A stretch of DNA of 8,431 bases, from NCBI GenBank assembly GCA_035296905.1, contig DATHAA010000028.1, positions 1 through 8,431 on the forward strand, in the 5' to 3' direction. The notes beneath the pieces are model-generated. The model saw only the letters and a list, made by a program, of their open reading frames with translations, did not search any database and had not been told where the DNA came from. A program made the position numbers and the translations under genes. This document shows positions 1 to 5,224 of the stretch, in pieces; position 1 is the stretch's first letter, and each line of letters opens with the position of its first letter. The stretch comes from DATEOR01 sp035296905. Lineage in GTDB: Bacteria > Actinomycetota > Thermoleophilia > Gaiellales > Gaiellaceae.

Positions 1-1
1 G

Positions 2-1696
2 TTCGCTCCCGACGGGACTTCGCTCTACTTCCTCTCGGACCGCGAGGAACGGAAGGTCGCGCAGCTCTACCGGGTCTCCCTCGAGGGCGGTGAAGCCAGG
101 CCGCTCACTGAGGGGAAGCCCGGAATCGCGGCGTACGCGCCACTCGCCGACGGGAGGCGGGTAGTCCTCGTCTGCGCGGATGCTCCATCGGAGGAAGACG
201 AGCGGCGGGAGCAAGAGCGAGACGATCCGACGGTGTTCGGCGACTGGAAGCCCCAGCGGATGCGGCTACTCGATCTCGAGGCGGGCGAGACGAGGACGCT
301 CACCTGTCCGGCCGAAAAGCACGTCTCGACCGTCGCCCCAGCGCCGGAAGGATCTCTCGCAGCGCTGTGGGAGACGCCCGAGATCGACAATCGTTCGCGC
401 TCCGGCGAGCTCGTAGTCATCGACGTCGACGTCGACGAGATTGTTGCTCGATGGCGGTTGGCGGCCGGAGACGCGACGGTCGTTTGGCGGGGATCTGGAG
501 ACCTCCGTATTCTCGGCTCGGTCGAAGCGGGCGGGCAGGCCGGACTCGGCCTCTTCGTGGCCGGACTCGACGACGAAGAGCTGCAGCTCGTGACCGGGAG
601 CCTCGACGCGGATCCGATGTCGCTTGCCCTCGGCTCCGTCGTCGCCGTCGCGCGCGGCCTCGATACCGAGTTGGCGCGCCTCGGAGACGACGAGGGACTC
701 GTACCGCTCAGCAGCCATCCCGGCACGCTGTTTGCGCTCGCGGCCTCTTCCTGTGGAGACGTGGTGGCGTGTGTCGCCTACCATCGCGTCCCAGACGTCT
801 GGGCGGGGCCGCCCGACGGTGAGCTCGTGCGCGTGAGCAACCTCGCCCCCGAGTTGGCTGGTGTCGAGTGGGCGCGCCGGGAACGCCTCACGTGGCGCGC
901 TTGCGACGGCCTCGAGCTCGATGGGTTGCTGCTCCTTCCGCGCGGGAGGACGCGGGCCGGCGGCCCGTTCCCGCTCGTCATGGTTCTCCACGGCGGGCCG
1001 TATTGGCGCTTCGCGGACGACCTCCAAGTCTCGTGGGCTTCCCCGGGCGAGTGGCTCGCGGCGCAGGGCTATGCAGTCTTCTGTCCCAACCCGCGTGGCG
1101 GCCTCGGGCACGGCGCCGGATTCGCGCGGTCAGTCCGCGCCAGAGTGGGCATCGCCGACTGGCCCGACGTCGAATCCGGGCTCGACCACCTCGTTCAAGA
1201 AGGCGTGGCCGATCCGGAGCGGCTCGCTCTGGGGGGCTGGAGCCAGGGCGGCTACATGACGGCTTGGGGCGTCACGCAAACGTCGCGATTCTGCGCGGCG
1301 GTGATCGGCGCAGGCCCGAGCGACTGGGGGATGATGGTCGCTGAGAGCGACATGCCGACCTTCGAGGCCTCCCTGGGCGGCAGCGCCGGCTGGGAAGGAC
1401 CGGGTCCCCATCGACACGACGAGCTCTCGCCGATCTCCTACGCGCACCGCGTGACGACGCCGACTTTGATCCTGCACGGCGAGGACGATGAGCGCGTCCC
1501 CATCGGCCAAGCCCGGTTCTTCGCCCGCGCTTTGCGCGCGCACGGGGTCGAGTTCGAGCTCGTCAGCTACCCGCGCGAGCCGCACACGATCGGCGAGCGC
1601 AACCACCTGCTCGATCTCTTGGCCCGGTGGCGCGAGTGGCTGTCACCGCGCCTCGCCAGACCCTCGTGGCCGCGTTCGCCTGGGCGTAGCGGCTAG
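2..1696 (+). CDS. S9 family (prolyl oligopeptidase-like) serine peptidase, 5' end cut by window edge
   Basis: The frame is open from the first bases and 564 residues are visible before TAG at 1694-1696; the true start lies outside the window. The first residues (FAPDGTSLYFLSDREE) are a PD40/TolB-type beta-propeller blade, and propeller-like sequence continues to about residue 280. An alpha/beta-hydrolase domain follows. It has the oxyanion-side HGGPYWRF (codons from about 988), NPRGGLGHG, the nucleophile elbow GGWSQGGYM (Ser codon 1241-1243), HGEDDERVP (probable Asp codon 1487-1489) and EPHTIGE (probable His codon 1583-1585). Order and spacing of Ser, Asp and His match the S9 family, whose members cleave peptides or remove acyl-aminoacyl N-terminal residues. 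The S9C acylaminoacyl peptidase branch looks likeliest, but the substrate cannot be read from sequence. The visible part looks intact, with no frameshift. Repeat copy A begins four bases after its stop codon. Confidence 0.93.
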   Translation, partial: FAPDGTSLYFLSDREERKVAQLYRVSLEGGEARPLTEGKPGIAAYAPLADGRRVVLVCADAPSEEDERREQERDDPTVFGDWKPQRMRLLDLEAGETRTLTCPAEKHVSTVAPAPEGSLAALWETPEIDNRSRSGELVVIDVDVDEIVARWRLAAGDATVVWRGSGDLRILGSVEAGGQAGLGLFVAGLDDEELQLVTGSLDADPMSLALGSVVAVARGLDTELARLGDDEGLVPLSSHPGTLFALAASSCGDVVACVAYHRVPDVWAGPPDGELVRVSNLAPELAGVEWARRERLTWRACDGLELDGLLLLPRGRTRAGGPFPLVMVLHGGPYWRFADDLQVSWASPGEWLAAQGYAVFCPNPRGGLGHGAGFARSVRARVGIADWPDVESGLDHLVQEGVADPERLALGGWSQGGYMTAWGVTQTSRFCAAVIGAGPSDWGMMVAESDMPTFEASLGGSAGWEGPGPHRHDELSPISYAHRVTTPTLILHGEDDERVPIGQARFFARALRAHGVEFELVSYPREPHTIGERNHLLDLLARWREWLSPRLARPSWPRSPGRSG

Positions 1697-1700
1697 GCCA

Positions 1701-1730
1701 TTCCGCCCGAGCAGTCGAGCGACGTCGGCG
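1701..1730 (+). repeat. Dispersed intergenic repeat, copy A
   Basis: These 30 bases match 2796-2825 (copy C) at 28 of 30 positions and 2338-2367 (copy B) slightly less well. The core reads CGAGCAGYCGAGCGACG. The copy starts four bases after the stop of the S9 peptidase gene, in the gap between that gene and the convergent GNAT gene. Its similarity to C continues, with small gaps, a few bases on each side. It is the most diverged of the three copies. It has no known family name that I recognise. Confidence 0.75.
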
Positions 1731-1760
1731 GGCCTAGGAGTGCTCCCCAACGACGCGGCG

Positions 1761-1774
1761 GTCACCTCAGTGAC
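1761..1774. terminator. Small perfect hairpin between convergent genes, possible terminator
   Basis: GTCAC-CTCA-GTGAC forms a 5-bp stem with a 4-nt loop, which GCG/CGC can lengthen across a 2-nt bulge. It lies in the 94-nt gap between the S9 peptidase stop and the GNAT stop, where a bidirectional terminator would be expected. There is no T-run on either side, so this call rests on position and symmetry alone. Confidence 0.3.
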
Positions 1775-1790
1775 TCCGCTCTTGGTGGCC

Positions 1791-2312
1791 TCAGAGGGGC
1801 CGTGCCGCCGAGTACACAAGTGTCGGCTCACCGTCGATTTCGGCTTCTCTTTCGAGACTCATCCCGATCTTCGTGGCTACTTTGACGGAAGCCTCGTGAG
1901 CTGGATCGATCAGACAGATGAGGCGCGAGAGATGCAGTTCGCCGAAGCCGTAAGCGAGGATCGCCCGTGCCGCCTCGGTGCCCAATCCCCGCCCCCAGTG
2001 CGCCTTGGTGATCAGATACGCGACTTCCACTTCCTGACGCCCATCGATCGTCCACGGCAGCAGCCCGCAGCGACCGATGAACTCATTCGTCTCCTTGAGG
2101 AGGGTCGCCCAGAGCCCAAACCCGTACTGGCCGTAGTAGACGTCGATGATCCACTCGAGCTCCTCTTTTGTCTGCTCATACGTAAGGGTGCCCTCGGGGA
2201 AGTACTTTCGGACGTCGGCGTCACGGTAGATCGCAGCAAGCGCGCCGAGGTCATCCATGGTGAGACGCCTGAGTGCCATCCTCTCTGTCTCGATTACGTT
2301 CGGCTCGCTCAC
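1791..2312 (-). CDS. GNAT family N-acetyltransferase (RimJ/RimL-like)
   Basis: The product is 173 residues, the usual length for the Acetyltransf_3 / RimJ-RimL branch, which moves an acetyl group from acetyl-CoA to an N-terminal or small-molecule amine. The N-terminus has the typical ETERMALRRLTMDDLGAL strand-helix. Acetyl-CoA-binding motif A is WGRGLGTEAA (residues 106-115; R108-G-L-G111 is the R/QxxGxG/A loop). Motif B is PAHEASVKVATKIGM (137-151), with His where Asn is usual. The GTG start at 2312 is chosen because the next ATG, residue 12, would delete the conserved ETER strand; no strong Shine-Dalgarno sequence precedes either. Base composition is lower in GC than the neighbouring peptidase gene (for example 32 of 60 at 1861-1920 against 44 of 60 at 1201-1260), consistent with later acquisition. 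The substrate is unknown. The gene is flanked by repeat copies A and B. Confidence 0.9.
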   Translation of the reverse strand: MSEPNVIETERMALRRLTMDDLGALAAIYRDADVRKYFPEGTLTYEQTKEELEWIIDVYYGQYGFGLWATLLKETNEFIGRCGLLPWTIDGRQEVEVAYLITKAHWGRGLGTEAARAILAYGFGELHLSRLICLIDPAHEASVKVATKIGMSLEREAEIDGEPTLVYSAARPL

Positions 2313-2337
2313 CGCTGGATCTACGTTAGCCGCCGCC

Positions 2338-2373
2338 TACCGCGCGAGCAGCCGAGCGACGACGGTGCGGAGG
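2338..2373 (+). repeat. Dispersed intergenic repeat, copy B
   Basis: The 29 bases 2345-2373 match copy C (2803-2831) at 28 positions, and weaker similarity carries on to about 2389. The copy lies in the divergent gap between the GNAT start and the small exported protein gene, so it is upstream of both. On the minus strand its core reads as a peptide tail, LRTVVARLLAR, followed by TAG at 2339-2337. Confidence 0.85.
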
Positions 2374-2491
2374 GGCGTGCGCGAGGTGGGGCCGCAAGCA
2401 CGGTGATTCTGGGCTTGACTCAACTGCAACTTATTGAGAAGGTCGGCATCTAGGGTCACACATCTGCGGTCACCACACGGGAGGTAGGGGA

Positions 2492-2752
2492 ATGAGGATG
2501 AGATCGTTTCTTGCGGCTACGTTTTGTGCAGCCGCCATTATGGGGGCTGGCGCTACTGCCGCCCTCGCTGCTCCCAACAGCGACCAGGCGGGTTGCGAGG
2601 CGATCTTGACCTTGACGGATACGCCCGGCCGATTTCGCGACGACCTGGCCCGGGAGTTCGCCGCTCTCGTCCCGGCCGGTGACATTTACAGCTTGGCGGC
2701 GCGTGCGACGGGGACGACGGAAGAAGAGTGCCTCGCGTCTATCGGCTTCTAG
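2492..2752 (+). CDS. Small exported protein of unknown function
   Basis: An 86-residue protein whose ATG at 2492 is preceded by a strong Shine-Dalgarno sequence, GGGAGG at 2479-2484, seven bases upstream. Residues 1-27 form a classical Sec signal peptide: basic MRMR, a hydrophobic FLAATFCAAAIMGAGATA core, and an AxA-type end (ALA-AP) suggesting cleavage near residue 27. The mature part is about 59 residues. It carries two cysteines (in AGCEAIL and EEECLASIGF) that could form one disulfide outside the cell, and is otherwise helix-rich and charged. The single cysteine inside the signal peptide does not sit in a lipobox at the cleavage end, so a lipoprotein is unlikely. I recognise no family. 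The gene stands alone between repeat copies B and C, and a TTGACT at 2415-2420 is the best -35-like sequence, without a convincing -10. Confidence 0.75.
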   Translation: MRMRSFLAATFCAAAIMGAGATAALAAPNSDQAGCEAILTLTDTPGRFRDDLAREFAALVPAGDIYSLAARATGTTEEECLASIGF

Positions 2753-2795
2753 GCCACTAGCCGCCGGAGGGGGCCAATCGCTCCGCATCTAAGGC

Positions 2796-2831
2796 TTCCG
2801 CCCGAGCAGCCGAGCGACGACGGCGCGGAGG
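2796..2831 (+). repeat. Dispersed intergenic repeat, copy C
   Basis: This copy matches B over 2803-2831 (28 of 29) and A over 2796-2825 (28 of 30), and it bridges the other two. It starts 43 bases after the stop of the small exported protein. Read on the minus strand, an open stretch through this copy gives a tail, SPRKLLRAVVARLLGRKP, ending at TAG (2791-2789), with no start codon or ribosome site in front of it. Confidence 0.85.
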
Positions 2832-2858
2832 AGCTTGCGCGGGGAGCGCCAAATGTGC

Positions 2859-2878
2859 CCGCGGCGTGCGCCCCGCGG
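2859..2878 (+). terminator. GC-rich hairpin, possible terminator of the small exported protein gene
   Basis: CCGCGG at 2859-2864 is repeated as its own complement at 2873-2878, with GGCG-TG-CGCC nested between. A pyrimidine-rich ATTTCCTTCT follows at about 2886. It is 107 bases past the stop codon, which is far for a simple terminator, and the tail is not a pure T-run. Confidence 0.35.
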
Positions 2879-3264
2879 CCCGCGTATTTCCTTCTAGGTC
2901 TGGCAACCCAGCGGAATGACTTCCTCCACCCTTAACCCCTCGAGTCCCTCACCGTCGGCCTGCCTGCAGAGGTCACCCGGCGCCGCTTGCGCCGTCCTAT
3001 CCGAAGGTTTTGACTGCCCGGCCAGGTATCCTCACTCGCCCTCGAGGGACGAGCCGCTAACTGGTGGTCCTTCGGCCTCGGACGGAGCTCGCGGTGTCGG
3101 CTCTCCTCATCCACTACGGTGCCGTTCCTCTGCTTCGGCTCAACCGGCTTTCGCCGGGTTCCTGGCCCGGGTTCCTACATCCCGGCTCCCATGTGAACGG
3201 CCCTACAACGACGGAGCTAACTGAACGCCAGCCGCCTAGAAGTTTTCGGCTCAGCGACCGTGAA

Positions 3265-3311
3265 CAGAGGGGCGGACAGTTTCACCGGTTCGAATCCGAT
3301 CCGCGCCTCTG
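3265..3311. terminator. Long hairpin with a tRNA T-arm-like tip behind the transporter operon
   Basis: CAGAGGGGCGGA (3265-3276) pairs with TCCGCGCCTCTG (3300-3311) at 11 of 12 positions. The enclosed 23 bases include CGG-TTCGAAT-CCG, which has the form of a tRNA T-stem and seven-base T-loop. The structure starts 17 bases past the stop of the ZIP transporter gene on the minus strand, so it may end that transcript, although no T-run follows it. No cloverleaf can be built around it: no matching 5' acceptor strand, D-arm or anticodon arm precedes it. It could also be a relic of a tRNA 3' end. Confidence 0.4.
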
Positions 3312-3327
3312 TGCCGCCATCCCCGCT

Positions 3328-4059
3328 TCAATCGAGCTGGTGGATGCCGAACGCGACGACGAAGCCGAGCGTCGTCGCGATCCCGACGAGCTTGCCCCCG
3401 TGCTCGAAGGCCTCAGGCATCATCGTCTCGGCCAGCATCGCGAGGATCCCGCCTGCCGCGAACGTGAGGATGAAGGCAACGGTGTCCGGCGAGGCATCCT
3501 GGAAGAGGCTGTAGCCGAGGAGGGAGGACAGGCCCGAGACGAGCGCAATCGCGATCCACATCCAGAGGATCCTGGACTTCCGCCAGCCGCTCGTCACGAG
3601 CCCGGCCGTGGAGGAGATCGCCTCGGGCAGGTTCGAGATGAAGACCGCGGCCAGGTACGCCGCGCCGACAGCCCCGCCCTCGACGATCGTCAGCCCGATC
3701 ACGAGGGACTCCGGGATTCCGTCGAGCACGGTCCCGAGCACGATTGCGAGGGGAGAGCCGTCCTCCTGCGCGCCGCCCGAGTCCTTGCGGTCGGCACCGC
3801 CGTAGCGTGAGATCAGCAGGTCTCCCCCGAAGAAGATCAAGGACCCCGCGAGGATCCCGAGCAGCGGCGCCCACTGATCCGGGTCTTTGTCGACTGCCTC
3901 CTCGACGAGGTCGAACGACACCGCGCTGATCAGGACTCCGGCGCCGAAGCCCATGATCAGGCCGATGAGCTTTCGGTCGATGCGCACGACGATCGCCGCG
4001 ACCGCGCCGATGACGAGCGACGAAGCCGCGAGCAGCCCCCAGCCGAACGCAGCGCCCAT
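3328..4059 (-). CDS. ZIP family metal transporter
   Basis: A 243-residue membrane protein with about eight hydrophobic segments (near 5-25, 31-52, 66-84, 104-126, 131-154, 164-186, 193-212, 223-241) and a short charged Asp/Gly-rich loop between segments 3 and 4, as in ZIP/ZupT proteins that bring divalent metals into the cytoplasm. The family's twin PE motifs are present: LDGIPESL (112-119) in segment 4 and SNLPEAI (142-148) in segment 5. Segment 4 normally carries His-Asn before the xPE; here it is Asp113-Gly114, while Glu117, Asn143 and Glu146 remain. One of the two metal sites is therefore probably changed, and the ion moved may differ from zinc. The ATG at 4059 is chosen over an upstream extension because it opens exactly at the first membrane segment and overlaps the methyltransferase stop by one base (TGATG), implying coupled translation. 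It is the last gene of the block. Confidence 0.9.
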   Translation of the reverse strand: MGAAFGWGLLAASSLVIGAVAAIVVRIDRKLIGLIMGFGAGVLISAVSFDLVEEAVDKDPDQWAPLLGILAGSLIFFGGDLLISRYGGADRKDSGGAQEDGSPLAIVLGTVLDGIPESLVIGLTIVEGGAVGAAYLAAVFISNLPEAISSTAGLVTSGWRKSRILWMWIAIALVSGLSSLLGYSLFQDASPDTVAFILTFAAGGILAMLAETMMPEAFEHGGKLVGIATTLGFVVAFGIHQLD

Positions 4060-4802
4060 CAGCCGTCCACCTTGCGGCCGACGATCGCGACGAGCCCGTC
4101 CGGGAGCTTCTCTTCCCCGAAGGACTCGGACACCCGGGCTTGGACTCCGTGCTTTGCCAGCAGTGCCGGCACAAGAGCAGTGTCGACGAGGACGTTCTCG
4201 TGGCGCTCGTCGCGCCGCCACGCGCCGTCCTCGCCTCGGAGAAAGGCTGCGATTTCGCGGACAAAGAGGTTCGGCCTCGGGAGGCTGAAGCGCGTGACGA
4301 TCGCCCAGTCTTCGGCGATCCGGCTCGAGTTCGGATCGTCGCGCCGCAGCTCGCCGTAGCGCAGGTCGCAGAGGTCGAGGGCGAGGACACCGCCTGGCCG
4401 CAGGGCGTCTGCGGCGGCGGCCAACGCACGGTCGACCGCCGCCTCGTCGGAGAGATAGCTGAGGACGTGGCCGACGGAGACGACCGCGTCGCAATGGGGC
4501 AGGGCGTCGTCGGGGAGAACCAGCTGCCGCACCTCCGCGCCCCGCGCTGTTTCCCGGGCGAGCGCGAGCATCGCGGGCGAGGCGTCCATGGCGACGACGG
4601 TGTGCCCCGCCTCGACGAGGTACCGGGTGAGCAGGCCGCTCCCGCAGCCGAGCTCGAGGACGAGGCCGCCGCGCACTGGCTCGAGTAGCGCGAGGATGCC
4701 CGGCGCGGTGGCGTCGGCATGGAAGCCGAAGCCGAGTTGGTGCACCAGCGCGAGATCGTCGCCGTAGTACGTCAGGGTGCCTCGCCGGCTGGATCGCCCC
4801 AT
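4059..4802 (-). CDS. Class I SAM-dependent methyltransferase
   Basis: A 247-residue cytoplasmic protein with the Rossmann-type methyltransferase fold. Motif I is VLELGCGSGLLTRYL (48-62), the acidic ribose-binding residue is Asp73 in VVAMDASPAML, a post-II strand is CDAVVSVGHVLSYLS (104-118), and motif III is LRPGGVLALDL (124-134). The C-terminal half (FVREIAAFLRGEDGAWRRDERHE and on) is a beta-rich substrate-binding part also seen in small-molecule methyltransferases of the Methyltransf_25/11 type. The substrate cannot be inferred. The ATG at 4802 overlaps the end of the upstream PPOX gene by 31 bases; no clear Shine-Dalgarno sequence precedes it, and the first eight or so residues are not family-like, so the true start may lie a few codons later, near TYYGDDLAL. 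The stop overlaps the transporter start by one base. Confidence 0.88.
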   Translation of the reverse strand: MGRSSRRGTLTYYGDDLALVHQLGFGFHADATAPGILALLEPVRGGLVLELGCGSGLLTRYLVEAGHTVVAMDASPAMLALARETARGAEVRQLVLPDDALPHCDAVVSVGHVLSYLSDEAAVDRALAAAADALRPGGVLALDLCDLRYGELRRDDPNSSRIAEDWAIVTRFSLPRPNLFVREIAAFLRGEDGAWRRDERHENVLVDTALVPALLAKHGVQARVSESFGEEKLPDGLVAIVGRKVDG

Positions 4803-5185
4803 GTGTGCCAGCGCTCTACCTCGACGAGGACGCTGATCCCGTTGTAGGAGCGGTCCTCGTACGGCTCGCCCCGATAGCGGTCAGAGAGAGCATCGATGTC
4901 GGCGAGTTCCGGGTCCTCACGGATCTCGACCGCGCGCCCCAGGATCGATAGCTGGTTGTACCAGTCGTCTCCGAGCACCGTGAGGGCGACCCGCGGTTCG
5001 CCGCGCAGGTGACGGAGCCGGTGGCTGTCTCGGTCCATCGTCAGGAGGATGCGCCCGTCGTCCTCCAAGCCGTACCAGCAGGCCGTTGTCACCGGCGCTC
5101 CGTCGTCGCGCACGGTGCCGACGATAGCCTGGCGCGGTGCGGCGAGAAAAGCACGAAGCGCGGGAGGTAGCGGCGTGTCGGGCAT
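4772..5185 (-). CDS. PPOX-class flavin/F420-dependent oxidoreductase
   Basis: A 137-residue split-barrel protein of the pyridoxamine 5'-phosphate oxidase-like superfamily, the length typical of the actinobacterial Rv1155-like F420-binding group. Recognisable pieces are RAFLAAPRQAIVGTVRDDG (11-29), PVTTACWYGLEDDGRILLT (31-49), DRDSHRLRHLRGEPRVALTV (51-70) and the YNQLSILGRAVEI strand (76-88). The Arg/Lys-rich RLRHLRGEPR segment is where cofactor phosphates usually sit in this fold. The cofactor (F420 rather than FMN) and substrate are inferred from family resemblance only. The ATG at 5185 has AGGAG about five bases upstream. The gene starts 39 bases after the histidine kinase stop, in the same direction, and its end overlaps the methyltransferase gene, so it is probably co-transcribed with both. 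Confidence 0.88.
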   Translation of the reverse strand: MPDTPLPPALRAFLAAPRQAIVGTVRDDGAPVTTACWYGLEDDGRILLTMDRDSHRLRHLRGEPRVALTVLGDDWYNQLSILGRAVEIREDPELADIDALSDRYRGEPYEDRSYNGISVLVEVERWHTWGDPAGEAP

Positions 5186-5224
5186 GCGCCTCTCCTACCA
5201 CAGAGGCCGCCCCGATGGCCAGCG

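Larger units (their letters stand above)
2753..3327. other. Gene-free stretch with several hairpins
   Basis: No reading frame here has both a plausible start with ribosome binding site and protein-like composition. It holds repeat copy C, the GC-rich hairpin at 2859-2878, and further stems: GGCGC/GCGCC at 2979-2993, CTCGCCC-TCGA-GGGaCGAG at 3035-3053, and AACCGGC-TTTC-GCCGGgTT at 3142-3160, which on the minus strand has a GAAA tetraloop. The 10-mer CCGGGTTCCT is directly repeated at 3154-3163 and 3167-3176. The long T-arm-like hairpin at 3265-3311 ends the stretch. This density of stems would fit a structured non-coding RNA or the remains of a mobile element. I could not match it to RNase P RNA, tmRNA, SRP RNA, a group I or II intron, or a common riboswitch. 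Confidence 0.5.

Noticed and set aside
1488..2453. A 321-codon plus-strand open frame over the GNAT gene
   Set aside because: It is antisense to a gene with clear acetyl-CoA motifs, has no domain of its own, and starts inside the peptidase gene.
2313..2831. Integron attC sites as an explanation for the repeat-gene-repeat layout
   Set aside because: No paired RYYYAAC and GTTRRRY cores frame the copies; single matches such as ACTCAAC at 2418 have no partner, and no integrase is present.
2880..3260. Group II intron, cobalamin riboswitch or rRNA fragment in the gene-free stretch
   Set aside because: Short likenesses (a GAAA hairpin, AGGATACCTGG on the minus strand) were seen, but the conserved cores of these RNAs could not be found.
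3200..3320. A complete tRNA or tmRNA gene ending at the T-arm-like hairpin
   Set aside because: No 5' acceptor strand, D-arm or anticodon arm could be paired, the T-stem has a mismatch beyond three pairs, and there is no suitable CCA-type end.
3064..3810. A long plus-strand open frame crossing the gene-free stretch and the 3' end of the ZIP gene
   Set aside because: From 3328 onward it is the antisense shadow of the transporter, with low-complexity Arg/Asp/Glu composition; its start has no ribosome site.
4060..4494. An N-terminal extension of the ZIP transporter frame up to 4494
   Set aside because: The extension is Arg/Pro-rich, antisense in character and lies wholly inside the methyltransferase gene; the ATG at 4059 fits the membrane topology and the TGATG overlap.
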